Part shown: in pieces, positions 1-7,216 of the stretch
Layout: the number at the start of each line of letters is the position of its first letter
How positions within the stretch are numbered: the stretch's first letter is position 1
Source: Aminicenans sp964648465
Lineage (GTDB): Bacteria > Acidobacteriota > Aminicenantia > Aminicenantales > Aminicenantaceae
DNA length: 53,387 nucleotides
Assembly (NCBI GenBank): GCA_964648465.1
Contig: CAZYMU010000020.1
Span: forward strand, 1 to 53,387
Direction: 5' to 3'
Notes under the pieces: generated by a model
Told to the model about the DNA's origin: nothing
Seen by the model: the letters and a program-made list of their open reading frames with translations, nothing else
The model's database searches: none
Position numbers and translations under genes: made by a program

Positions 1-69
1 TCTGCCTATAGAGGAAATGTCTTAGTTAAAATATTTAAGTTGCGGAATCGCTGGGAAATTCCCTCTAAT

Positions 70-1689
70 TTATACGTCATTAGTGAAAGATTTCAATTTA
101 CGGCTGCGACTCGGATGTTTTAATTTCCTCAAGGCCTTTGCTTCGATCTGCCTGATTCTTTCACGCGTTACTTTGAATTGTTGTCCTACTTCTTCCAGAG
201 TGTGCTCGTTGCCGTCTCCCAAGCCAAATCTCATCTTTAGAACTTTTGCTTCTCTTTCAGTGAGAGTTTTTAATGCTTCCTCAATTTGTTCTCTTAAATT
301 TATATGAATGATTGTGTCAGGGGGTGAAGGGATGAATTTGTCTTCTATGAAATCACCAAGGTGACTGTCTTCTTCTTCTCCGATCGGCGTTTCTAAAGAT
401 ATAGGTTCCTGGGCGATTTTTATGATCTTTCTGACTTTATAAATAGGCAGATCCATTTTTTCAGATATCTCTTCACAGGTCGGTTCTCTTCCTATTTCTT
501 GCACTAGACTTCGTGACACCCTAATTAATTTGTTTATTGTTTCTATCATATGAACAGGTATTCTTATTGTCCTCGCCTGGTCTGCGATTGCCCTAGTAAT
601 TGCCTGTCTTATCCACCATGTGGCGTAGGTTGAAAATTTATATCCTCTCCTGTATTCAAATTTGTCGACAGCTTTCATTAACCCCATATTCCCTTCCTGA
701 ATCAGGTCAAGAAATTGGAGTCCGCGGTTGCTATATTTTTTAGCAATGGAGACGACAAGCCTTAAATTTGCGGCAACTAATTCTTTTTTTGCTTGATCAC
801 TAATTTTTTTCCCGGCTGAGATAGTGCGTAGGATTTTTCTTAAACCGGTAGAGTCTAGGCCAATTTCTTTCTGGAATCTCCGTATTAGTTTATTTATTTC
901 TCTGATTTTCTGTTTTAGTTCAGCTGTTTTCTTTTTGCTCTTTGTGTGTTTGAGAGAAACATACAGCTCCTCTTTTGTTTCTTCCAATTCGTTTATGACT
1001 TTTAATTTTTCACGGAGATTCTGGATAATTATTTCCTTGCGGCTTGGACGAATATTGAGGTCCTGGATGTGACGGCTCATTTTTACAATCAAGCGCCCCC
1101 GGGTAAATTTGTCTTTTTTCCTGGAAGGGATTTTTTCTAATTGCCTGCTTAAATCTTTTATCTCATTGATTTTGGTAAGAATTAGATTCTTTTTTTTTTC
1201 GAGTCTGCCTTCTGTGATATCATCTTCACTGATGTCTAGAATGTCCTGAACACATTCATAATCTTCTTTCAACTTTTCTTCCAAGAGAAGAATCTCATTA
1301 AGGACAATTCGCGTTTTTGAAAGGGTTTTGATTATTGTCTTTTCGCCTCTTTCGATTTCCATTGCTATAGCAATTTCTCCCTCTCGTGTTAAGAGAGAAA
1401 TACTGCCCATTCCTCTTAGGTAAAGCTTGACGGGGTCAGTTGTCCGTTCTAGTCCCTCCAGAGAGACTATATTGCTTTTTTTTCTTCTGATTCTTACCAC
1501 TCTGTGTTTGTCGAGGATTTTGATTCCATAACTGTCTGTGGAGCTGAGAAACGCATCGAAATCTTTTCCGGAAAGCTTATTGTTCTGGAAGGTTTTTTCT
1601 ATTTCTTCGAAAAGCAAATATCCATGTTTTCTTCCCTTTGAAATGAGTTGATGAATTTCTTGCTTATGAGTGTTATTTTTTGATGCCAA
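70..1689 (-). CDS. rpoD: RNA polymerase primary sigma factor (sigma-70)
   Basis: A primary sigma factor that directs RNA polymerase to housekeeping promoters. The 539 residues carry a short region 1.1-like N-terminus, region 1.2 (about residues 84-115, with DPVKLYLRGMG), a charged non-conserved segment, region 2 (RLVVSIAKKY, then DLIQEGNMGLMKAVDKF and YATWWIRQAI), region 3, and region 4 from about 476 to 530 with the helix-turn-helix VTRERIRQIEAKALRKL. The start is TTG with an AGGAG element 7 nt upstream; no ATG fits region 1.1 better. It lies 50 bp downstream of dnaG on the same strand, the classic macromolecular-synthesis pairing, and no rpsU is seen. Consensus-like promoters across the window agree with a normal sigma-70. 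Confidence 0.97.
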   Translation of the reverse strand: MASKNNTHKQEIHQLISKGRKHGYLLFEEIEKTFQNNKLSGKDFDAFLSSTDSYGIKILDKHRVVRIRRKKSNIVSLEGLERTTDPVKLYLRGMGSISLLTREGEIAIAMEIERGEKTIIKTLSKTRIVLNEILLLEEKLKEDYECVQDILDISEDDITEGRLEKKKNLILTKINEIKDLSRQLEKIPSRKKDKFTRGRLIVKMSRHIQDLNIRPSRKEIIIQNLREKLKVINELEETKEELYVSLKHTKSKKKTAELKQKIREINKLIRRFQKEIGLDSTGLRKILRTISAGKKISDQAKKELVAANLRLVVSIAKKYSNRGLQFLDLIQEGNMGLMKAVDKFEYRRGYKFSTYATWWIRQAITRAIADQARTIRIPVHMIETINKLIRVSRSLVQEIGREPTCEEISEKMDLPIYKVRKIIKIAQEPISLETPIGEEEDSHLGDFIEDKFIPSPPDTIIHINLREQIEEALKTLTEREAKVLKMRFGLGDGNEHTLEEVGQQFKVTRERIRQIEAKALRKLKHPSRSRKLKSFTNDV

Positions 1690-1739
1690 TGGCAGCTCCT
1701 GTTTTTATGAATTTCCCTCTTATTATTATAACGTAAATT

Positions 1740-3467
1740 TCAGTCATTTTGTTGGGATAATTCTTCGGTAATTTTTTGCCTCTGCCTGAGAAGAGAGAGA
1801 ATCTTTTCTTGCTCTCCACTTCTTTCCAGCTTTGAAATTTGAGCATTTATTTCTTCCGACTGCTTTTCTCGGGCATGTTTCTTTAGAGCTTGGATGTAAT
1901 CTTTGACTTTTTCCATGCTTGGTTTTTCCCTGGTTTCCTGTAGGATTTCTGACAGTAATGTACGAAGTGAAGGGTCAATTTTTTTCATAAGTTCGTTAAA
2001 ATTTGGAGATTTGCCATTCCTGAAAAATTGTGACATGGCATGGAGGATAGGCTCGCTTTTCAGGCCTTTAAAATCCTGCTCATTCATATTATTAAATATG
2101 GTCGTAGTGAAACTACTGTTTTCGAAAAGAACTTGAAGAAGTCTTTTTTCTGCATTAAGAAAGTAGCCTTTTGTTTCGGTTTTTACCCCTTTTGATTTTT
2201 GTCTGATCATTGCCCTTAAATCTTCTTCATTAATTGAGAGATGCTCACTTGTTTTCTTCAGATATTCACTGCGGATAAAAGGATTTGCGATTTTTTCTAT
2301 CTCTGTAAGGACATGGTTTACAACTTTAGCTTTCTCCTCAGGAATTTCGAGATTTGTTTTGCGGATTAGTGTATTGATTAAAAATTTGAGGCCTCCTGTG
2401 CTGTTTTGAACAAGGCTTTTAAATTTGTCAACACCAGATTTTCTAATGAAACTATCAGGATCCATTCTGTCTGGCAATGTCAGGACTTTAATTTGGATAC
2501 CTCTTTCAAAACAGAGAGATATTCCCCTGATAGATGCTTTTGTGCCAGCATCGTCTCCGTCATAGCTGATGATCATTCTTGGTGCAAAATTTCTGGCTAT
2601 GGAGACTTGATGAGTGGTCAGGCTTGTTCCGAGAGAGGCTGCGCAATTGGTTATTCCTGCCTGGTAAAGTGAGAGGAAATCCGTGTACCCTTCTACAAGA
2701 ATGACTTCGCCTTTTTCGCGGATAGATTCTTTACAGAAATTAATGCCGTAAAGAAGTTTTCCTTTAGTATATATAAGAGTGTCTGGAGAATTGAGATACT
2801 TGGGTTCAGCCTTTATTATTGTTCTTCCACCAAAGGCAACAACTTTGCCAGTCTCAGTGAATATAGGGAAAATAATTCTCCCTCTAAACCGGTCATAATA
2901 ACCCTCTTTTTTTTGCCTCCGAAGAACTAGTCCTGCCTTTTCGAGTACACCGGGAGAAATATTTTTGCCCTGAAAATAAGAGAGAAGAGCATCCCAGGAG
3001 TTCATAGCATAACCTATCTTGAGTTTTTGTATAATTTCCTCGGAAATTTTTCTTTTTTCAAGATAACCGAGGGCTTTCTGGCCTTCTTTAGTGTTAAACA
3101 GGTTTTTCTTGAAAAAAGCGAGGGCATTTTCGCTTATTTTATACAACATTTCTTCTAGTTTTAGTTTTTGTGAAGAAAACTTTTTTTTATCTGGAAGCCT
3201 TATGTTATACTTTTTTGCTAGATACCGCAGAGCTTCAGGGAAACCGAGGTTTTCTTTTTCCATGACAAGAGTAAAAATATCTCCGCCGGCTCCACAGCCA
3301 AAACAGTGATAAAGCTGTTTGTCATTGTCGACAGTAAAGGAAGGGGTCTTTTCTGAATGAAATGGACAAAGGCCTACGTATTTTTGTCCACGCTTTATCA
3401 GCGTTGTGTATTGTGAGGCTATATCCACTATGCTTGCAACTTGCCTGATTTGGTCTATTATTTCCAT
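1740..3467 (-). CDS. dnaG: DNA primase DnaG
   Basis: Makes RNA primers for DNA replication. The N-terminal zinc-binding domain is visible (CPFH, then CFGCGAGGDIF), followed by the catalytic core with the TOPRIM motif EGYTDFLSLYQAG and the acidic YDGDDAG motif, and a helicase-interaction C-terminus. The frame is open from a TTG at 3479, but the ATG at 3467 with a GGAA element just upstream is preferred, giving 575 residues, normal for DnaG. A strong promoter lies 38 bp upstream. rpoD follows on the same strand, so the two are probably cotranscribed. Confidence 0.95.
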   Translation of the reverse strand: MEIIDQIRQVASIVDIASQYTTLIKRGQKYVGLCPFHSEKTPSFTVDNDKQLYHCFGCGAGGDIFTLVMEKENLGFPEALRYLAKKYNIRLPDKKKFSSQKLKLEEMLYKISENALAFFKKNLFNTKEGQKALGYLEKRKISEEIIQKLKIGYAMNSWDALLSYFQGKNISPGVLEKAGLVLRRQKKEGYYDRFRGRIIFPIFTETGKVVAFGGRTIIKAEPKYLNSPDTLIYTKGKLLYGINFCKESIREKGEVILVEGYTDFLSLYQAGITNCAASLGTSLTTHQVSIARNFAPRMIISYDGDDAGTKASIRGISLCFERGIQIKVLTLPDRMDPDSFIRKSGVDKFKSLVQNSTGGLKFLINTLIRKTNLEIPEEKAKVVNHVLTEIEKIANPFIRSEYLKKTSEHLSINEEDLRAMIRQKSKGVKTETKGYFLNAEKRLLQVLFENSSFTTTIFNNMNEQDFKGLKSEPILHAMSQFFRNGKSPNFNELMKKIDPSLRTLLSEILQETREKPSMEKVKDYIQALKKHAREKQSEEINAQISKLERSGEQEKILSLLRQRQKITEELSQQND

Positions 3468-3504
3468 GATTTCCGACAAGAGTGAGATAAAACTTAACTA
3501 CCAA

Positions 3505-3533
3505 AATATAGGGCTGAGACTTTGAATTGTCAA
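3505..3533 (-). promoter_or_regulatory. sigma-70 promoter for dnaG-rpoD
   Basis: Reading the minus strand: TTGACA (3528-3533), a 17-bp spacer, then TATATT (3505-3510). The expected start site near 3498 leaves a leader of about 30 nt before the dnaG ATG at 3467, which supports that start choice. Confidence 0.7.
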
Positions 3534-3549
3534 GGTGATAATAGGTTGT

Positions 3550-4299
3550 TTACTCAAGATGATTAATTAGACTTGCTGTGCAAGCTGCTCCAAATCCATT
3601 GTCAATATTTACAACAGATATGCCGCCAGAACAGGAATTGAGCATTGCGAATAGAGCCGCCATTCCATTTAAGCTTGTTCCGTATCCAACACTTGTTGGA
3701 ACCGCAATAATTGGAACATTGGTGATGCCGGCTATCACGCTTGGTAGAGCACCCTCCATGCCAGCGACAGTAATAATCACTCTTGCATGCTTCAATTTGT
3801 CGTACTCGCCAAAGAGGCGGTGGAGCCCTGCTACTCCAATATCATATATTTTATCGACTTCATTACCTAGAATATCGCAGGTTACAAATGCTTCTTCTGC
3901 AACCGGAATGTCTGATGTCCCGGCTGTTGTGATGGCTATTCTTCCTTTTCCTGGAGGGGCTGGTTTTTGCTTGAGGAAAATTGTTTTAGCAAGAGTATTA
4001 TAACTAACACCAGGGATTTTCTGCTTTAGACTCTTAAAGACAGAGGACTCGACTTTGGTGATAACAAGGTTGCTCCCATTTTTTAGAATTTCCGTTGCGA
4101 TTTTTAGTATCTGGTCTTTTGTTTTACCTTGGCCGTAAATGGCTTCAGGAAAGCCTCTCCTCAACTCCCGGTGGTGGTCGATCTTTGCGAATGTTAAATC
4201 TTGATATGGAAAGCCTTCAAGAATTTCGAGAGCCTTTTTAGGAGAAAGGTTACCTATGCTGACGTCATTCAGTATTTTCTCTAACTTTGATTTCATCAT
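3550..4299 (-). CDS. larB: LarB-type pyridinium-3,5-biscarboxylic acid mononucleotide synthase
   Basis: A LarB family member (AIR-carboxylase-like fold). In known members it carboxylates and hydrolyses nicotinic acid adenine dinucleotide, the first step to the nickel-pincer cofactor of lactate racemase and related enzymes. Seen here: a conserved N-terminus (FAKIDHHRELRRGFPEAIYG), the AIR-carboxylase-like core (ITTAGTSDIPVAEEA, VAGMEGALPSVIAG, PTSVGYG) and a full length of 249 residues. Partner genes larC and larE, or a larA racemase, are not in this window, so its client enzyme is unknown. It is divergent from lpxC and ends 50 bp before the dnaG promoter region. Confidence 0.9.
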   Translation of the reverse strand: MMKSKLEKILNDVSIGNLSPKKALEILEGFPYQDLTFAKIDHHRELRRGFPEAIYGQGKTKDQILKIATEILKNGSNLVITKVESSVFKSLKQKIPGVSYNTLAKTIFLKQKPAPPGKGRIAITTAGTSDIPVAEEAFVTCDILGNEVDKIYDIGVAGLHRLFGEYDKLKHARVIITVAGMEGALPSVIAGITNVPIIAVPTSVGYGTSLNGMAALFAMLNSCSGGISVVNIDNGFGAACTASLINHLE

Positions 4300-4342
4300 G
4301 ACAATTTTAGCATAATTATGATAAATTGAATACTCTGGATTC

Positions 4343-4371
4343 TTGCTGACTATAAAATTTTAAGTTATACT
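4343..4371 (+). promoter_or_regulatory. sigma-70 promoter for lpxC
   Basis: TTGCTG (4343-4348), a 17-bp spacer and TATACT (4366-4371), ending 14 bp before the lpxC ATG. The transcript would have a very short leader, consistent with the weak ribosome binding site there. Confidence 0.6.
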
Positions 4372-4385
4372 TGTTTGCCTGAATT

Positions 4386-5219
4386 ATGGTAAAAAAAACG
4401 ATTAGAAAAGATATTTGCATGTCAGGTGTTGGTATACATTCTGGAGAGGATATTGATTTATGCTTAAAGCCTTCGTTTTCAGGAGAAATCGTATTTTGCA
4501 GGACAGATCTTGTTAATTTTATGATTCGACCGGATCCACGTAACATAGATGCTAAAAACAGTTCCTGCCTCGTGTCAGGGAATCAGAAAGTGCGGACAGT
4601 TGAACACTTGATGGCCTCTCTTTATGCATTTGGTCTTGACAGTTTGATTGTAGAAGTGAATGCTGAGGAGATTCCGATAATGGATGGGAGCGCTGCTCAC
4701 TTTGTCAGTTCTATCCATAAAGCTGGGATTCAATCCCTGACTGAACAAAAAAAAGTCATTAAAATTATAGAGCCCTTTATTATTGAAGAAGTAGATTCTT
4801 CCATTTCTGTCAGTCCGGATGCTGCTTTTGTAATATCATATCTTATAGAATTTGACAATCCAGCCATACAGAGGCAGGAATTAAAAATATCTGTGAATGA
4901 AGAGAATTTTTCCACAGAAATCGCACCTGCACGGACTTTTGGATTCCTAAAAGATGCCTCAAATCTTAAGGCTAAAGGATTGGCTTTAGGGGCATCCATG
5001 GAAAACACAATTGTCCTTGATGAAAATGGTGTTATAAACGGGCCTCTCCGTTTTCCTGATGAGTTTGTACGGCATAAGATTCTTGACTTGATCGGGGATC
5101 TTTCTTTGCTTGGTTTTCCTTTGATCGGATATTTCAAGGCTGAAAAAGCAGGACACAGTCTCCATTTGAAAGTGGCCCGTTTCCTCCTTGACAATCCGGA
5201 ATATTGGACTTATGTCTGA
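4386..5219 (+). CDS. lpxC: UDP-3-O-acyl-N-acetylglucosamine deacetylase LpxC
   Basis: The committed step of lipid A synthesis, a Zn-dependent deacetylation in the cytoplasm. Expected zinc ligands are present: His74 (TVEHLMASLYAFG) and His230/Asp234 (VRHKILDLIGDLSLLG). The catalytic His257 lies in AGHSLHLKVAR. At 277 residues it has the size of the single-function enzyme, not the LpxC-FabZ fusion. It indicates a lipopolysaccharide-type outer membrane. No other lpx gene is adjacent. Confidence 0.96.
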   Translation: MVKKTIRKDICMSGVGIHSGEDIDLCLKPSFSGEIVFCRTDLVNFMIRPDPRNIDAKNSSCLVSGNQKVRTVEHLMASLYAFGLDSLIVEVNAEEIPIMDGSAAHFVSSIHKAGIQSLTEQKKVIKIIEPFIIEEVDSSISVSPDAAFVISYLIEFDNPAIQRQELKISVNEENFSTEIAPARTFGFLKDASNLKAKGLALGASMENTIVLDENGVINGPLRFPDEFVRHKILDLIGDLSLLGFPLIGYFKAEKAGHSLHLKVARFLLDNPEYWTYV

Positions 5220-5250
5220 AGTGGAATTAGCCCCATAAATAAATTTATTC

Positions 5251-5279
5251 TTGTCAAATCTTGTGTTCTAATATAAAAT
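5251..5279 (+). promoter_or_regulatory. sigma-70 promoter for the TPR protein-glmU pair
   Basis: TTGTCA (5251-5256), a 17-bp spacer, TAAAAT (5274-5279), 36 bp before the start at 5316. Confidence 0.6.
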
Positions 5280-5315
5280 ATCTAACACTATGATTTAAAG
5301 CTTGGGAGATAGAAA

Positions 5316-5828
5316 ATGCCAGGAGAAAAAGAGAAAAGCAAAGAAGATATATACCAGAAAGCTGTTGCTTCTTATGGAAAAGCTATGAAAGCTTTTCACA
5401 AGGGAGATTATGAACGAGCTTATGAATCCCTTAAGGTGTTTTTAAATAAATATAATTTGGAAAAGGAATTAGTTGATCGTGCCCGAATTTATCTAGAGAT
5501 ATGTAAAGGACGGCAGAAAAAAGAAACAATGCCATTGAAAACATTAGATGACTATATTCAATACAGTGTTTACAAAATAAATCAGGGAGAATATGAGGAA
5601 TCAATTAAATTGTTGAAGAAAGCTCTTGAAAAGAATCCCAAAGAAGGGAAGATATATTATTTAATTGCTAGTGCCTTTTGTCTATTGGGAAAGACAAAAG
5701 AGTGTGCGGAAAATTTAAATAACGCTATACAAATAGATGACTTTTTTAATATATTGGCTCAAAATGAGAGTAATTTTGAAGAATTGAGAGAAGATAAAGA
5801 GCTTAGACAAATAGCTGGACTGGAATGA
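5316..5828 (+). CDS. Tetratricopeptide-repeat protein
   Basis: A 170-residue soluble protein without signal peptide. It shows two helical-repeat blocks: an N-terminal one around AMKAFHKGDYERAYESLKVFL and a clearer TPR pair in the C-terminal half (KINQGEYEESIKLLKKALEKNP, then IYYLIASAFCLLGKTKECAENLNNAI). TPR proteins act as adaptors, and no partner can be named from sequence. The start is ATG with GGGAG 7 nt upstream. Its stop overlaps the glmU start (ATGA), so the two are translationally coupled. Confidence 0.85.
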   Translation: MPGEKEKSKEDIYQKAVASYGKAMKAFHKGDYERAYESLKVFLNKYNLEKELVDRARIYLEICKGRQKKETMPLKTLDDYIQYSVYKINQGEYEESIKLLKKALEKNPKEGKIYYLIASAFCLLGKTKECAENLNNAIQIDDFFNILAQNESNFEELREDKELRQIAGLE

Positions 5829-7204
5829 GACAAGACATTCTTGCTCTAATATTAGCTGCAGGAAAGGGAACCAGGTTTAAATCAGAAAAAATAAAGGTTC
5901 TCCATCCTCTTTTGGGGAAATCTATGCTCCAATGGGTAGTAGACTGCATTTTAAGGTTGAATCCGAAAAATGTTCATGTGGTTGTAGGATATCAGAAAGA
6001 GAATGTGATGAAAAAAGCTTTCTCAAAGAAAGTTAATTTTATAATCCAGAAGGAACAGTTGGGGACAGCCAATGCAGTTCTTTCAGCAAGATCTGCTCTC
6101 AAAAAAGACCTGGATAAAGATGTCCTCATAATACACGGTGATTTGCCTCTAATTAAACCTGAAACTCTTAGACCAATGTTGAATCTTCATCGAAAAAAAG
6201 GAAATTCCCTGACTTTTTTAAGTGCTGAATTGGAGGATCCTTCAGGTTTCGGCCGTATCATTTATTTGGGGGATAATAAAATCAGGATTGTGGAAGAGAA
6301 AGACGCCACACCTATCCAGCGAAGAATGAAAGAAATCAATGTTGGAATTTATGTTTTTAAAATAAAGGACCTTCTTCAAGCACTGCCTGAAATTTCAAAC
6401 CAGAACAAAAAGGGTGAATACTATTTTACAGATATCATTGAGATATTAGCCAGGAAGGGGAAAAAGATTGGCATTTGCAAAACAAGGCAGAATGAGGAAG
6501 TTGTAGGAATAAATGACAGGATTGAACTTTCGAGAGCAGTGGATGTCCTTAGAAAAAGGAAGATTCAGTCTCTGGCTGAAATGGGAGTAACTGTTTATGA
6601 CCCTGCTACAGCGTGGATCGATTCTAATGTAAAGATCGGAAGAGATACGATCATCTATTCCTCAGTGATAATTGAAGGGAATTCTGTAATCGGGCGTCAA
6701 TGTTTGCTTTATCCATTTGTCCATATTATTGATTCGAGAGTAGGGAACGATGTGAAAATATTAACATCCACGATGATTGAAGACAGCACGATTGCGGATA
6801 GAGTTCAAGTGGGTCCTTTTACACATTTGAGGCCAAAAACAGTGCTCAAAAAGCAGTCAAAGGTTGGCAACTTTGTTGAGATGAAGAACACCGTATTCGG
6901 AAGGAACTCCAAAGCAGGGCATCTTTCGTATCTGGGAGACTCTGAAGTAGGGGAGGACGTCAATATTGGGGCAGGAACCATTACATGTAATTACGATGGT
7001 ATTAATAAGAATAAGACTACGATAGAAGCAGGAGTTTTTATTGGGTCCGGCACACAGCTTGTTGCTCCTGTAAGAGTTGGTAAGAAAGCATATATTGGAG
7101 CTGGTTCAACAATAACCAAAGATGTATCCTCGGAAGCTCTTGCCGTTTCTCGAAGCAAACAGGTAGAAAAAGAGGGCTGGGTGAGAAGGAAGAAAAGAAA
7201 ATAA
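5825..7204 (+). CDS. glmU: Bifunctional UDP-GlcNAc pyrophosphorylase / glucosamine-1-phosphate acetyltransferase
   Basis: Makes UDP-GlcNAc for peptidoglycan and lipid A. The N-terminal uridyltransferase domain has the nucleotide-binding signature LAAGKGTRFKSEK and the metal-site Asp in HGDLPLI. The C-terminal half is a left-handed beta-helix of hexapeptide repeats with acetyltransferase residues in THLRPKT and KAGHLSYLGDSEVG, plus NIGAGTITCNYDG. The length of 459 is standard. It starts within the TPR gene stop and converges on the TonB receptor gene 12 bp away. Confidence 0.97.
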   Translation: MRQDILALILAAGKGTRFKSEKIKVLHPLLGKSMLQWVVDCILRLNPKNVHVVVGYQKENVMKKAFSKKVNFIIQKEQLGTANAVLSARSALKKDLDKDVLIIHGDLPLIKPETLRPMLNLHRKKGNSLTFLSAELEDPSGFGRIIYLGDNKIRIVEEKDATPIQRRMKEINVGIYVFKIKDLLQALPEISNQNKKGEYYFTDIIEILARKGKKIGICKTRQNEEVVGINDRIELSRAVDVLRKRKIQSLAEMGVTVYDPATAWIDSNVKIGRDTIIYSSVIIEGNSVIGRQCLLYPFVHIIDSRVGNDVKILTSTMIEDSTIADRVQVGPFTHLRPKTVLKKQSKVGNFVEMKNTVFGRNSKAGHLSYLGDSEVGEDVNIGAGTITCNYDGINKNKTTIEAGVFIGSGTQLVAPVRVGKKAYIGAGSTITKDVSSEALAVSRSKQVEKEGWVRRKKRK

Positions 7205-7216
7205 GCACAATTGTTT

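Noticed and set aside
53..63. Palindrome GGGAAATTCCC after rpoD as a terminator
   Set aside because: It is short, with no adjacent T-rich run on either strand.
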